Positions 1-8,670 are shown, numbered from the stretch's first letter. The stretch: DNA of 64,000 nt from Thalassobius sp049116315 (GCA_049116315.1 JAGDZD010000003.1:117688-181687); one strand, 5' to 3'. The notes: a model not told the origin generated them from the sequence alone. A program made the numbers and translations.

Positions 1-2
1 GC

Positions 3-470
3 CTGTCGCCGCGCATGACGTGCGGTCAGATCATTGCCGAAGGTCTTGGGGTTCACGATGTTTCACCCGGGCGCGACCGCGATGAAATGGTCGCAGAAGT
101 GATGGCCGAAGTTGGGCTGGATCCGGACACGATGCATCGCTACCCGCACGAGTTTTCCGGAGGCCAGCGCCAGCGGATCGCAATTGCGCGCGCGATGATT
201 TTGCAACCTCGGTTGGTGGTCTTGGACGAACCCACAAGTGCATTGGATATGACGGTACAGGTCAAGATCGTGGATTTGCTGCGCGAATTGCAGCAAAAGC
301 ATGGGCTTGCTTACCTGTTCATTAGCCACGATCTGCACGTGGTCAAAGCCATGAGCCACAAGGTGATTGTGATGAAACGCGGCGATGTGATCGAAGCGGG
401 AAGCGCGCAGGACCTTTTTGAAAACCCACAAACTTCCTATGCGCGCACGCTGTTGGCGGCGGCCGTCTGA
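3..470 (+). CDS. yejF: Microcin C/peptide ABC transporter ATP-binding protein, C-terminal part (truncated by window edge)
   Basis: This is the 3' end of an ATPase subunit that powers uptake of peptides through a YejABEF-type inner-membrane transporter. The frame is open to the left edge, so the start lies outside the window. Visible in the second nucleotide-binding domain are the ABC signature FSGGQRQR, the Walker B stretch VVLDEPTSALD and the switch histidine in FISHDLHVV. The close match to YejF across the signature-to-C-terminus region (e.g. QQKHGLAYLFISHDLHVV) makes this assignment more specific than generic OppF/DppF. hemN follows on the opposite strand, so this is the last gene of its operon. 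Confidence 0.88.
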   Translation: MSPRMTCGQIIAEGLGVHDVSPGRDRDEMVAEVMAEVGLDPDTMHRYPHEFSGGQRQRIAIARAMILQPRLVVLDEPTSALDMTVQVKIVDLLRELQQKHGLAYLFISHDLHVVKAMSHKVIVMKRGDVIEAGSAQDLFENPQTSYARTLLAAAV

Positions 471-500
471 TCCAAACGGAACAGAGCCGTCGTTTTGCGT

Positions 501-1856
501 TTAGATCGCCGAGCTGTGACCCGCTTTGCTAAGGTCATAGGCATCAAAGCTGCGCGCAATGATGCGGGTCAGTGGGCGTACCTCTTCGGGGATCATCAAG
601 TCCAGGCCTGACCGCTTGAGCAGCCCTTTGAACTGGGCTTCGGTCTCTCCGAGCATTGCCGAAAGCTCGGCCTTGGAGATGTCAAAGTCGGTCACCAGTT
701 CGCCGCCATCGATTTGAAAATCACACATCAACATTTCGATGATACGACCAATCAGCTTGTCTTTGCTGGAAAAGCTGTGCGTTTTGGCAACCGAGAAGCG
801 CCCCTCTCGGATGGCTTTGGTGTGGGCCCCAGTTGATGGCGCGTTTTGCGCATAGCCTTGCGGGAAACGCGAAATCGAAGAGGCCCCAACGCCGATCAGC
901 ACCTCAGAGGTGTCATCGGTGTAGCCTTGGAAATTACGACGCAATGTGCCGGCGTTCTGCGCGACCGTTAGCCCATCGGTTTGGGTGGCAAAGTGATCTA
1001 TGCCAATTTCGGCATATCCGTCCCAAGTGAACAGCTTGCGCGCGGTTTCAAACAGCGCCAGTCGCTCTTGCGGTGTCGGCAAGGCGTCGGAGGGGATCAG
1101 CTGTTGCCGCTTGGCCATCCACGGCACATGGGCATAGCCATAAAGCGCCACACGATCTGGGTTCATCGACAATAGCTTTTGAACGCTTTCGGTGATCCGT
1201 TCCTGTGTCTGGAAGGGCAACCCAAACAGAATGTCGGCATTCAGACTGTGCACGCCATGCGCGCGAATGGCTTCGACGGCGTCGCGTGTCAGATCAAACC
1301 CTTGGATCCGCCCAATGGTCTTTTGGATCTCATCGTCAAAATCTTGCACCCCAATCGAGGCGCGGTTCATCCCCGCCGCAGCCAACGCCTTCAGACGGGT
1401 TTCATCAATTTCATTGGGATCAATTTCGACCGAAAATTCGGCGTCACTGGCCAAGGGGGCAACGTCGGCGATGGCCTCTGCCAATTCGCTCATCATATCC
1501 GCTGGCAACAGGGTGGGTGTGCCCCCGCCCCAATGCAGACGCGACAGCGAGACACCCTCGGGCAAGATGTCAGCCAGCATCAGCAATTCAGCTTTGAGCG
1601 TTTTCAAATAGGCTTTGATTGGATCGATGCTTTGCGTGCCCTGCGTGCGGCAGGCACAGAACCAACACAACCGGCGACAAAACGGCACATGCACATAGAG
1701 CGAAATTTTCGCGCCCGGCTTTATCGCTTTGATCCAATTCACATAATCGCGGTCACTTGTGGTGGCCGAGAAGTGGGGGGCGGTTGGATAACTGGTGTAA
1801 CGCGGCACTTTCGCGTCAAACAGTCCCAGTTTTGCAAGTTGCGTTTTCGTGTCCAT
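501..1856 (-). CDS. hemN: Oxygen-independent coproporphyrinogen III oxidase (radical SAM)
   Basis: The enzyme converts coproporphyrinogen III to protoporphyrinogen IX without O2, using SAM and a [4Fe-4S] cluster, in the cytoplasm. The 451-residue protein has the HemN radical-SAM motif CxxxCxxC (C60, C64, C67, followed by C69) after the strand ISLYVHVPF, and the glycine-rich GGGTPT segment. I chose the ATG at 1854-1856, which begins MDTKTQL; a longer frame would run through the divergent fnrL gene and its operator. An FNR box lies 37 bases upstream of this start, so induction by FnrL at low oxygen is expected. The aerobic counterpart hemF lies about 17 kb away in this window. Confidence 0.95.
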   Translation of the reverse strand: MDTKTQLAKLGLFDAKVPRYTSYPTAPHFSATTSDRDYVNWIKAIKPGAKISLYVHVPFCRRLCWFCACRTQGTQSIDPIKAYLKTLKAELLMLADILPEGVSLSRLHWGGGTPTLLPADMMSELAEAIADVAPLASDAEFSVEIDPNEIDETRLKALAAAGMNRASIGVQDFDDEIQKTIGRIQGFDLTRDAVEAIRAHGVHSLNADILFGLPFQTQERITESVQKLLSMNPDRVALYGYAHVPWMAKRQQLIPSDALPTPQERLALFETARKLFTWDGYAEIGIDHFATQTDGLTVAQNAGTLRRNFQGYTDDTSEVLIGVGASSISRFPQGYAQNAPSTGAHTKAIREGRFSVAKTHSFSSKDKLIGRIIEMLMCDFQIDGGELVTDFDISKAELSAMLGETEAQFKGLLKRSGLDLMIPEEVRPLTRIIARSFDAYDLSKAGHSSAI

Positions 1857-1892
1857 AGGACTAGCCTTTAGGAGATATTCGACACCACCTCT

Positions 1893-1906
1893 TTGACCCA
1901 GATCAA
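1893..1906. promoter_or_regulatory. FNR/FnrL box between hemN and fnrL
   Basis: The sequence TTGAC-CCAG-ATCAA matches the FNR consensus TTGAT-N4-ATCAA at 9 of 10 fixed positions. It is the only such site in the 64-bp gap between the divergent hemN and fnrL starts. It ends 14 bases before the fnrL ATG and begins 37 bases before the hemN ATG. That geometry suits activation of hemN and possibly autorepression of fnrL, which is inference. Confidence 0.85.
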
Positions 1907-1920
1907 GTGCGAACGGCTCC

Positions 1921-2667
1921 ATGCTCCTAGACCAGACATTTTCCAGCCCACATAACTGTGAGCAATGCCCCATTCGCCACCGTGCCGTCTGCGCACGCTG
2001 TGACGCCGAAGAGTTGGATGTCCTTGATTCCATTAAGTATTATCGCACCTACGAAGCTGGTCAGACATTGGTTTGGTCTGGCGACAAAATGGATTTTGTG
2101 GGATCGGTTGTGTCTGGCATCGCCACATTGACCCAGACCATGGAAGACGGCCGCACGCAGATGGTCGGACTGCTGTTGCCCAGCGATTTTGTGGGCCGTC
2201 CGGGTCGGGAAGGCTCGGCCTATGATGTGGTGGCCACGACCGATGTGGTCATGTGCTGTTTCCGCAAAACGCCGTTCGAGGCGATGATGGAAAAGACCCC
2301 GCACATTGCGCAGCGCTTGCTTGAAATGACGCTTGATGAACTGGACGCCGCCCGTGAATGGATGCTGGTTCTGGGCCGCAAAACGGCGCGCGAAAAAATT
2401 GCCAGCTTGCTGAGCATCATCGCGCGGCGCGACGCCAGTTTGCACATGGATAAGACCAACACCACTTTGGTGTTTGATTTGCCGCTCACACGCGAAGCAA
2501 TGGCGGATTATCTTGGTCTGACCTTGGAAACGGTTAGCCGCCAGATCTCGGCGTTGAAACGCGACGGTGTGATTGTGCTGCAAGGCAAGCGTCACGTGAC
2601 CGTGCCGGACTTTACGCGCCTGCTGGAAGAAGCTGGTGATGACAGCGATGGCGGCATGCTGGCCTAA
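1921..2667 (+). CDS. fnrL: Crp/Fnr-family anaerobic regulator FnrL
   Basis: FnrL senses oxygen through a labile [4Fe-4S] cluster and activates microaerobic and anaerobic genes as a dimer. The 248-residue protein has N-terminal cysteines C13, C16, C24 and C27 plus the central C112/C113 pair, a cyclic-nucleotide-binding-like beta barrel, a dimerisation helix around 125-150, and a C-terminal helix-turn-helix with LETVSRQISALK as recognition helix. The arrangement CPIRHRAVCARC is typical of Rhodobacter FnrL. The ATG at 1921 gives the same spacing to the first cysteine as in those proteins. There is no strong Shine-Dalgarno and the FNR box lies almost on the start codon. Its targets in this window are probably hemN, usp/ccoN and ccoG. 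Confidence 0.96.
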   Translation: MLLDQTFSSPHNCEQCPIRHRAVCARCDAEELDVLDSIKYYRTYEAGQTLVWSGDKMDFVGSVVSGIATLTQTMEDGRTQMVGLLLPSDFVGRPGREGSAYDVVATTDVVMCCFRKTPFEAMMEKTPHIAQRLLEMTLDELDAAREWMLVLGRKTAREKIASLLSIIARRDASLHMDKTNTTLVFDLPLTREAMADYLGLTLETVSRQISALKRDGVIVLQGKRHVTVPDFTRLLEEAGDDSDGGMLA

Positions 2668-2854
2668 CCCAAGGCGCTGCCCCTTTGTTTCCCGATCCCC
2701 GTTGATCAACTGGCCGATCACAGCATGAGGTCTGTATCATGCAGGCTGATGGCGCCCGATTGCCCCTTCTAATATTCCTGAGCGGCCTCTCTGATCCGTC
2801 CTCTCCACCGTTGCGGAGAGGGCTAAGATCGGGTTCGCCAAGATTCTGCGCGCG

Positions 2855-3694
2855 TTAGTGCGCCATAAAGACCGGGATTTGAGTTTGTTCCAGCATGTCA
2901 CGGGTGGCCCCGCCAAGGATGGCTTCGCGGAACCGCGAATGACCATAGGCCCCCATCACCACCAGATCGGCATCCGTGTCGGTTGCATGTCTTAGGATGA
3001 CGTCAGACACACGTGGCAGCGTTTTGGATAGGACATCGATCTCTACACGCACGTTATGGCGGGCCAGAAATTGCGACAGCATCCCGCCAGGATCCGAGCG
3101 GTGCGGGCCATGGGCCGGCGGATCAATCACCAGCACCCGCACCGTAGACGCCTTTTTCAGGATCGGCAGGGCGGCGCGCACTGCGGCCATCGACTCGTTG
3201 CTTTCGTTCCAAGCAATGATCACCTGTGAGGGGGTGGCGTTGATGCTTGCCTCGGCTGGCAGAACGAGGACGGGCACTTTACCGTCAAACATGGCGGCTT
3301 CGACAATCGGTTCAAGTTCAGCGCCGCGTCCTTCACCATAGGGCTGTGGCAATATCGCAAGGTCCGAAAAGCGGGCGTGCCCACCGACGTGGCGGCCGAC
3401 ATCGGCAAGGTGCGTCACACCTTTGTCGACGCTCCAGCGGATATCACTCAGGCCAAGTTGGTGTTCAACCTTGGTCTGGACGGCGTCCGCCTCGGTGTGG
3501 GCCAACCCAATGGTTTCCTGCAGCACCATGGCACTTGCCCCGGCATAATAGTAACCGGTCTGGGTGCGATCGACGCCGAGACACAGCACATCAAGATGCG
3601 CGTCATAAGCGGCGGCCAGTGTGGTGCATTGATCGACAACCGGGTCGATAAGGTCGGGGTTCGTCAGTACGGAAAAGAGCGTTTTATAGGCCAT
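2855..3694 (-). CDS. Universal stress protein, two tandem UspA domains
   Basis: This is a 279-residue cytoplasmic protein with two Usp alpha/beta domains (about 1-140 and 150-279). The second domain keeps the nucleotide-binding signature (VVMGAYGHSRFREAILGG, the G-x2-G-x9-G-S/T-like loop), while the first is degenerate. The start is supported by GGAGG eight bases before the ATG. It is divergent from ccoN, and one of two FNR boxes lies 62 bases upstream, so it is probably co-induced at low oxygen. Tandem Usp proteins beside fnrL/cco are common in Rhodobacterales. The exact molecular role is unknown. Confidence 0.9.
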   Translation of the reverse strand: MAYKTLFSVLTNPDLIDPVVDQCTTLAAAYDAHLDVLCLGVDRTQTGYYYAGASAMVLQETIGLAHTEADAVQTKVEHQLGLSDIRWSVDKGVTHLADVGRHVGGHARFSDLAILPQPYGEGRGAELEPIVEAAMFDGKVPVLVLPAEASINATPSQVIIAWNESNESMAAVRAALPILKKASTVRVLVIDPPAHGPHRSDPGGMLSQFLARHNVRVEIDVLSKTLPRVSDVILRHATDTDADLVVMGAYGHSRFREAILGGATRDMLEQTQIPVFMAH

Positions 3695-3755
3695 TTGAGA
3701 TCCTCCGAAGCATGTGCTGATTTTCTAAGCGTAGCGCAGAGGCACAGGTTCGACT

Positions 3756-3769
3756 TTGACACGGGTCAA
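3756..3769. promoter_or_regulatory. FNR/FnrL box, usp side of the usp-ccoN gap
   Basis: TTGAC-ACGG-GTCAA is a fully symmetrical dyad matching the FNR consensus at 8 of 10 positions. It lies 62 bases upstream of the usp start, a suitable distance for activating usp. Confidence 0.78.
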
Positions 3770-3787
3770 GGAAGTCTGTGGCGGCTT

Positions 3788-3801
3788 TTGATGCAGATCA
3801 A
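3788..3801. promoter_or_regulatory. FNR/FnrL box, ccoN side of the usp-ccoN gap
   Basis: TTGAT-GCAG-ATCAA is a perfect match to the FNR consensus, 94 bases upstream of the ccoN ATG. Its centre is 32 bp, about three helical turns, from that of the neighbouring box, so two dimers could bind on the same face. Confidence 0.9.
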
Positions 3802-3894
3802 AGAAGCGTGACAGCGATGCGCGCATTAAGGCCCCAGTCTGAAACCGCCCGCGCGGCATCCGAATCGCGTGGGTCAGAGACAAAGGGACGCAAA

Positions 3895-5499
3895 ATGGTT
3901 AACTATATCAAGCTGATCGCGCTTGGTCTGGTCACGCTTCTAGCGCTGATCGCGGCCAATTACGGTCGTGACTTGGCCTACACAGTGAACGCGCTGGAAG
4001 CTGCGCTTTTCGCAGCAGTGGCTTTCATTATTATTCTTCGGCGCACGGATGAACCCGTATCGCAGAAAGATGTATCCGGTGAATATCTGGATGGGGTGGT
4101 GCGCTTTGGCGTTATCGCCACAGCTTTCTGGGGTGTTGTTGGGTTCTTGGTTGGGGTGGTTATCGCCTTCCAACTGGCCTTTCCGGTGCTCAATCTCGAA
4201 TGGGCTCAGGGCTTTACCAACTTTGGTCGCCTGCGCCCGCTGCACACATCAGCGGTGATTTTTGCTTTCGGCGGGAACGCTTTGATCGCAACATCGTTCT
4301 ATATCGTGCAGCGCACCTCAGCGGCGCGGCTGTGGGGCGGCAACCTGGCTTGGTTTGTGTTCTGGGGCTACCAGCTGTTCATCATCTTGGCTGCAAGCAG
4401 CTATTTGTTGGGCGCAACACACGGCAAAGAATATGCCGAACCTGAATGGTACATCGACATCTGGTTGACCATTGTGTGGGTTGCGTATCTGGCCGTCTTT
4501 GTTGGCACAATTGTGAAGCGCAAAGAGCCTCATATCTATGTGGCCAACTGGTTCTTCCTGTCGTTCATTTTGACTGTCGCCTTGCTGCACTTGGTCAACA
4601 ACCTTGCAATTCCGGTCTCGATCTGGGGCTCTAAGTCTGTTCAAGTCATGTCTGGTGTTCAGGATGCGATGACCCAGTGGTGGTATGGCCACAATGCTGT
4701 GGGCTTCTTCTTGACCGCGGGTTTCTTGGGCATGATGTACTACTTTGTCCCGAAACAAGCCGAGCGTCCTGTCTTTAGCTACAAGCTGTCGATCATTCAC
4801 TTCTGGGCTTTGATCTTCTTGTATATCTGGGCCGGTCCGCACCACTTGCACTACACGGCGTTGCCTGACTGGGCCTCGACCCTTGGTATGGTGTTCTCGA
4901 TTGTTCTGTGGATGCCCAGCTGGGGCGGCATGATCAACGGTCTGATGACCTTGTCTGGCGCTTGGGACAAGCTGCGCACCGATCCTGTGATCCGCATGAT
5001 GGTGATCTCTATCGGTTTTTACGGCATGTCGACCTTCGAAGGTCCGATGATGTCGATCCGCGCTGTGAACTCGCTGAGCCACTATACTGACTGGACCATT
5101 GGTCACGTGCATTCCGGTGCATTGGGTTGGAACGGTATGATCACCTTTGGTGCGCTCTACTTCCTGACACCGAAACTGTGGAACAAAGAACGTCTGTATA
5201 GCCTGAGCTTGGTAAGCTGGCACTTCTGGTTGGCGACCATCGGTATCATTCTGTACGCCGCATCCATGTGGGTGACCGGTATCATGGAAGGCCTGATGTG
5301 GCGTGAAGTCGATGCCAATGGCTTCCTCGTGAATTCGTTTGCAGACACCGTCGGCGCTAAGTTCCCGATGTATGTGGTCCGTGGCCTTGGTGGGGTGATG
5401 TTCCTCAGCGGTGCTTTGATCATGTGCTACAACCTCTGGATGACCGTGAAACGTTCGCCGGCCGTAAGTGCTGCGAATGACATGGTCCCGGCTGAATAA
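3895..5499 (+). CDS. ccoN: cbb3-type cytochrome c oxidase subunit I
   Basis: CcoN is the catalytic membrane subunit of the high-affinity cbb3 oxidase, carrying heme b and the b3-CuB site where O2 is reduced. The 534-residue protein is a multi-span membrane protein with histidine ligands visible in RPLHTSAV (low-spin heme), WWYGHNAVG (CuB), HHLHYTALPDW and GHVHSGALGW. I chose the ATG at 3895 (MVNYIKLIAL) because the family starts just before the first membrane helix; an upstream in-frame start would put coding sequence over the FNR boxes. It is the first gene of ccoNOQP and should be induced by FnrL. Confidence 0.97.
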   Translation: MVNYIKLIALGLVTLLALIAANYGRDLAYTVNALEAALFAAVAFIIILRRTDEPVSQKDVSGEYLDGVVRFGVIATAFWGVVGFLVGVVIAFQLAFPVLNLEWAQGFTNFGRLRPLHTSAVIFAFGGNALIATSFYIVQRTSAARLWGGNLAWFVFWGYQLFIILAASSYLLGATHGKEYAEPEWYIDIWLTIVWVAYLAVFVGTIVKRKEPHIYVANWFFLSFILTVALLHLVNNLAIPVSIWGSKSVQVMSGVQDAMTQWWYGHNAVGFFLTAGFLGMMYYFVPKQAERPVFSYKLSIIHFWALIFLYIWAGPHHLHYTALPDWASTLGMVFSIVLWMPSWGGMINGLMTLSGAWDKLRTDPVIRMMVISIGFYGMSTFEGPMMSIRAVNSLSHYTDWTIGHVHSGALGWNGMITFGALYFLTPKLWNKERLYSLSLVSWHFWLATIGIILYAASMWVTGIMEGLMWREVDANGFLVNSFADTVGAKFPMYVVRGLGGVMFLSGALIMCYNLWMTVKRSPAVSAANDMVPAE

Positions 5500-5513
5500 G
5501 GAGGGCCGGAGAG

Positions 5514-6245
5514 ATGGCAATTCTCGAGAAACACTCGATCCTAGAAAAGAACGTAACCCTGCTGGCAATCTTTGCTTTCCTTGTGGTGACCATCGGCGGG
5601 ATCGTTCAGATCGCTCCTTTGTTCTACCTGGAAAACACCATTGAGGATGTAGAGGGCATGCGCCCCTACACCCCGCTGGAGCTTGCCGGGCGCGACATCT
5701 ACATCCGCGAAGGCTGCTATGTCTGTCACAGTCAGATGATCCGCCCGATGCGCGACGAAGTGGAGCGCTATGGTCACTACTCCTTGGCGGCGGAATCGAA
5801 ATACGATCACCCGTTCCAATGGGGATCCAAACGCACAGGGCCTGATCTGGCCCGTGTGGGGGGGCGCTATTCTGATGAATGGCACGTGGACCACCTGCGT
5901 GACCCGCAATCAGTTGTGCCTGAGTCGGTGATGCCGAAATACGGTTTCTTGGAAAACAAGATGCTGGACGGCAAGTACATCCAGGACCTGATTTCTACCC
6001 ATAAGTTTGTTGGTGTGCCTTACACCGACGAAATGGTCGAAAACGCACAAAGTGACTTTTTGGTGCAGGCCGATCCTGACGAAGATTACGACGGCCTGCT
6101 GGAGCGCTACGGCGAAGACAGCGTTCAGGTGCGTAACTTTGATGGTCAGCCCGGCATCTCAGAGGCCGATGCTTTGGTCGCATATCTGCAAATGCTGGGC
6201 ACGTTGGTCGATTTCTCGACCTTCACCCCAGATGAAAGCCGCTGA
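5514..6245 (+). CDS. ccoO: cbb3-type cytochrome c oxidase subunit II (monoheme cytochrome c)
   Basis: CcoO is the membrane-anchored monoheme c-type subunit that passes electrons to CcoN. The 243-residue protein has an uncleaved N-terminal helix (about 14-36) and one heme-c motif, CYVCH (C68, C71, H72), followed by SQMIRPM, which is typical of the family. It follows ccoN after 14 bases, with a GGAGG ribosome site in the gap. Confidence 0.97.
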   Translation: MAILEKHSILEKNVTLLAIFAFLVVTIGGIVQIAPLFYLENTIEDVEGMRPYTPLELAGRDIYIREGCYVCHSQMIRPMRDEVERYGHYSLAAESKYDHPFQWGSKRTGPDLARVGGRYSDEWHVDHLRDPQSVVPESVMPKYGFLENKMLDGKYIQDLISTHKFVGVPYTDEMVENAQSDFLVQADPDEDYDGLLERYGEDSVQVRNFDGQPGISEADALVAYLQMLGTLVDFSTFTPDESR

Positions 6246-6256
6246 GGAGAGATCTG

Positions 6257-6445
6257 ATGGAAACCTATTCTCTGCTTCGTGAATTTGCAGACAGCTGGAT
6301 GCTGTTGACCCTGTTTGTGTTCTTCTTTGGGGTGGTCGTGTTTGTGATGCGCCCCGGAAGCACCAAAACCTACTCTGCGGTCGCTGACATCCCATTCCGG
6401 CATGAAGACAAACCTGCCGCCGCCCAAGACACCAAGGAGGTGTGA
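6257..6445 (+). CDS. ccoQ: cbb3-type oxidase small subunit CcoQ
   Basis: This 62-residue protein has a single transmembrane helix (about residues 14-32, LLTLFVFFFGVVVFVM) followed by a short hydrophilic tail containing the family-like FRHEDKP. In other bacteria CcoQ stabilises the cbb3 complex under oxygen. Assignment rests on size, topology and position between ccoO and ccoP. Confidence 0.93.
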   Translation: METYSLLREFADSWMLLTLFVFFFGVVVFVMRPGSTKTYSAVADIPFRHEDKPAAAQDTKEV

Positions 6446-6449
6446 GGAC

Positions 6450-7316
6450 ATGGCTAAAAAACCTGTTGTAAAACAAGACCCAAGCACCACAGGCCACGAA
6501 TGGGACGGGATTGAAGAATTCAACAACCCGTTGCCACGTTGGTGGTTGTGGACCTTTTATGCCTGTATCTTTTGGGCGGTGCTTTACACCATTGCCTATC
6601 CGGCATGGCCGGGCATTTCCGGGGCGTCCAAAGGGGTGCTTGGCTGGTCCACACGCGCCAATGTGGCTGCAGATATTGCGGCTGTTGAAACCAAGCTGGC
6701 ACCGATCAATGAAGAGCTGGCCTCGGTCGATCTGGCTTCGCTTGCGGACAACCCCGAACTGAACAGCTATGCGGTTTCAGCGGGCTCTGCGGTGTTCAAA
6801 ACATGGTGTGCGCAATGCCATGGTTCTGGGGCCGCTGGTGCGCCGGGGTATCCGAACCTGCTTGATGATGATTGGCTTTGGGGTGGGGACGTCGAAGCGA
6901 TCCACACCACAATTTCCTATGGCATCCGCAGCGACGATTCTGACGACACCCGCTACTCTGAAATGCCGGCATTTGGCCGTGACGAATTGCTGGACGAAGA
7001 GCAAATCGATCAGGTTGTGAACTATGTGATGTCCTTGTCGGGCGCCCCACAGGACGCAACCAAAGTGGCTGATGGCGCCGTGGTTTACGAAGAAAACTGC
7101 GCCGCGTGTCATGCCGATGATGGCTCTGGCGATGTTGAGCAAGGTGCGCCAAATCTGGCGGATGCGATCTGGCTCTATGGCGGTGATCACGAGACGCTGA
7201 CCAAGACCGTGAGCGATGCCCGCTTTGGTGTGATGCCCAACTGGGACACACGCCTGACCGAAGCTCAGATCCGCGCAGTGTCGGCCTATGTCCACCAGCT
7301 TGGTGGCGGCGAGTAA
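6450..7316 (+). CDS. ccoP: cbb3-type cytochrome c oxidase subunit III (diheme cytochrome c)
   Basis: CcoP is the diheme c-type subunit that accepts electrons from soluble or membrane cytochromes c. The 288-residue protein has an N-terminal anchor helix (about 32-50) after the family motif DGIEEFNNPLPRWW, and two heme-binding motifs: CAQCH (C120, C123, H124) and CAACH (C217, C220, H221). I placed the start at 6450, preceded by AAGGAGG that overlaps the end of ccoQ; a longer frame would overlap ccoQ by 44 bases. It is the last gene of ccoNOQP and is followed by a hairpin. Confidence 0.97.
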   Translation: MAKKPVVKQDPSTTGHEWDGIEEFNNPLPRWWLWTFYACIFWAVLYTIAYPAWPGISGASKGVLGWSTRANVAADIAAVETKLAPINEELASVDLASLADNPELNSYAVSAGSAVFKTWCAQCHGSGAAGAPGYPNLLDDDWLWGGDVEAIHTTISYGIRSDDSDDTRYSEMPAFGRDELLDEEQIDQVVNYVMSLSGAPQDATKVADGAVVYEENCAACHADDGSGDVEQGAPNLADAIWLYGGDHETLTKTVSDARFGVMPNWDTRLTEAQIRAVSAYVHQLGGGE

Positions 7317-7332
7317 CTCGCCCTAAAGAACA

Positions 7333-7362
7333 CCTCGGGGCATGCGATCTATCGCCCCGAGG
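7333..7362 (+). terminator. Hairpin downstream of ccoP
   Basis: A perfect 9-bp stem (CCTCGGGGC / GCCCCGAGG) with a 12-base loop begins 16 bases after the ccoP stop. There is no T-run after it, so it may be a Rho-assisted terminator or a 3'-end protecting stem. Confidence 0.55.
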
Positions 7363-7473
7363 CTCGGCACCGGACCTTCCGTCCTGTTCGCGCGTTTCCT
7401 GGAAGGCCGGTGCCACATTTTTCCAAGCAGGTTGTGCCCGCCCGCCTGAGCAATGGCATCCCGGGTCCGCGTC

Positions 7474-7644
7474 TTAGGACGTCGAAGCTGCACAAATTTT
7501 AAGCCACATTTTTTTGATCGCCTCCAAAATGGGCCTTCTTGAGGGCTCGGACTTGTATCGATCTGGCAGTTGCGAGAAAGGTGCATAACGGTCTGCGTCA
7601 AACTTGGCCGCGTGTATGAACGATTTTGCGTAAATTTCTAGCAT
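7474..7644 (-). CDS. Small protein of unknown function (56 aa)
   Basis: I do not recognise this protein. The 56-residue frame starting MLEIYAKSFIHAAKF has a good ribosome site (AGAGGA, eight bases before the ATG), which is the main reason to call it. The protein is basic towards its C-terminus, has no membrane helix or cysteine motif, and ends WLKICAASTS. It is divergent from the LysR gene that starts at 7744, with about 100 bases between them, a layout typical of a LysR regulator and its target. Upstream in-frame starts exist but lack a ribosome site. Expression is not proven. Confidence 0.45.
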   Translation of the reverse strand: MLEIYAKSFIHAAKFDADRYAPFSQLPDRYKSEPSRRPILEAIKKMWLKICAASTS

Positions 7645-7743
7645 TGTGACATTCCTCTGTATCAATGAGGTCTTATTCAATGCCCATTTTGCGCCGCAGT
7701 TACGACTCTTGAAATACTTCTTAACTGTAAGATATAATTACAC

Positions 7744-8628
7744 ATGGACTGGCAAAATCTCCCCTCACTAAACGCACTCCGTTCGTTTCTGGCCTTTCAT
7801 CAAGCTGGTAGCATGTCTTCGGCTGGTGCTCTTCTCAATGTAAGTCACGCTGCAATTAGTCAGCAAATTAAGGCTCTTGAGGCGCATTTGGGGGTCGCTC
7901 TGCTGGACCGTCGTCCACGGCGGACCTTGTTGACCACCGAAGGTGTGCAGCTGGCGCAATCTTTGGAAGCTGGGTTTGGGGAAATTGCCCGAACCGTAGA
8001 CATTCTTACGGGTGTTGAGGAAAATAGACCAGTTCAGATATCCGTCACACCCTCATTTGCCTCGGGATGGTTGATGCCGCGCCTTGCCGATTTTCGGCAA
8101 CGGTTTCCTGAAATCAACTTGATGATTGACCCTTCAGCCGAGATTAAACCCTTAACGCCGGGTGGGATCGATATTGCCCTGCGCCACGGGGATGGCAATT
8201 GGCCCGGACACGATGTGCAATTGCTTTTGACCGCACCCATTGTGGTTGTCGCAGCCCCCAGTTTGGTGCCCGAAGGACAGGATCTTCATCCCAAAGACCT
8301 GCTGAATTTGCCTTGGCTGCAAGAACTTGGCACCCATGAATCGTCGCGTTGGTTGGCTGAAATGGGTGTTGTGGGGCAACCCACAACCGGCGTGACCTCT
8401 TTGCCCGGCAACCTGATGATCGAAGCGGCGCGGGCAGGGCAAGGGGTGGCTGTTGCCGCCCGCAATTTGGTCGAACCAGATATCGCAGCGGGCCGCCTTA
8501 GAGTTTTGTACCAAGATAGCGCCCGCAAAGCCTATCATATGGTCACCCGCGAAGGTGTGCAGCGCACAGCTCTGCGCGCGTTTACGCGCTGGTTACGGCG
8601 ACAGGCTGAACAGACAGAAGGGCAGTGA
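7744..8628 (+). CDS. LysR-family regulator, GcvA-like
   Basis: This 294-residue transcription factor has an N-terminal winged helix-turn-helix (about 7-66; LNVSHAAISQQIKALE is the recognition region) and a LysR substrate-binding domain (about 92-290). The opening SLNALRSFLAFHQAGSMSSAG resembles GcvA/AmpR-type members. No ligand can be inferred. It sits between ccoP and ccoG, which are normally adjacent, and is divergent from a small gene that may be its target. No clear Shine-Dalgarno precedes the ATG, and the upstream DNA is AT-rich. Confidence 0.88.
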   Translation: MDWQNLPSLNALRSFLAFHQAGSMSSAGALLNVSHAAISQQIKALEAHLGVALLDRRPRRTLLTTEGVQLAQSLEAGFGEIARTVDILTGVEENRPVQISVTPSFASGWLMPRLADFRQRFPEINLMIDPSAEIKPLTPGGIDIALRHGDGNWPGHDVQLLLTAPIVVVAAPSLVPEGQDLHPKDLLNLPWLQELGTHESSRWLAEMGVVGQPTTGVTSLPGNLMIEAARAGQGVAVAARNLVEPDIAAGRLRVLYQDSARKAYHMVTREGVQRTALRAFTRWLRRQAEQTEGQ

Positions 8629-8670
8629 TGGCCGTCGTGTTGCAAGAATAGATGCAATAAAGATGTGAGT

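Noticed and set aside
1179..1871. Long open frame antisense to hemN
   Set aside because: It lies wholly within hemN, has no ribosome site and no recognisable domain; such frames are common in genes of this codon use.
1857..2033. Longer hemN reading frame
   Set aside because: It would overlap fnrL and the shared FNR box; residues before MDTKTQL have no HemN character.
2702..2712. TTGATCAA downstream of fnrL
   Set aside because: It lacks the four-base spacer of an FNR box and does not precede any gene.
3778..3894. Upstream in-frame start for ccoN (39 extra codons)
   Set aside because: The extension covers an FNR box and lacks the family N-terminus; the ATG at 3895 begins exactly where CcoN proteins start.
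4318..5568. Long open frame antisense to ccoN
   Set aside because: Its His- and Arg-rich composition is that of a complementary-strand artefact; ccoN is certain.
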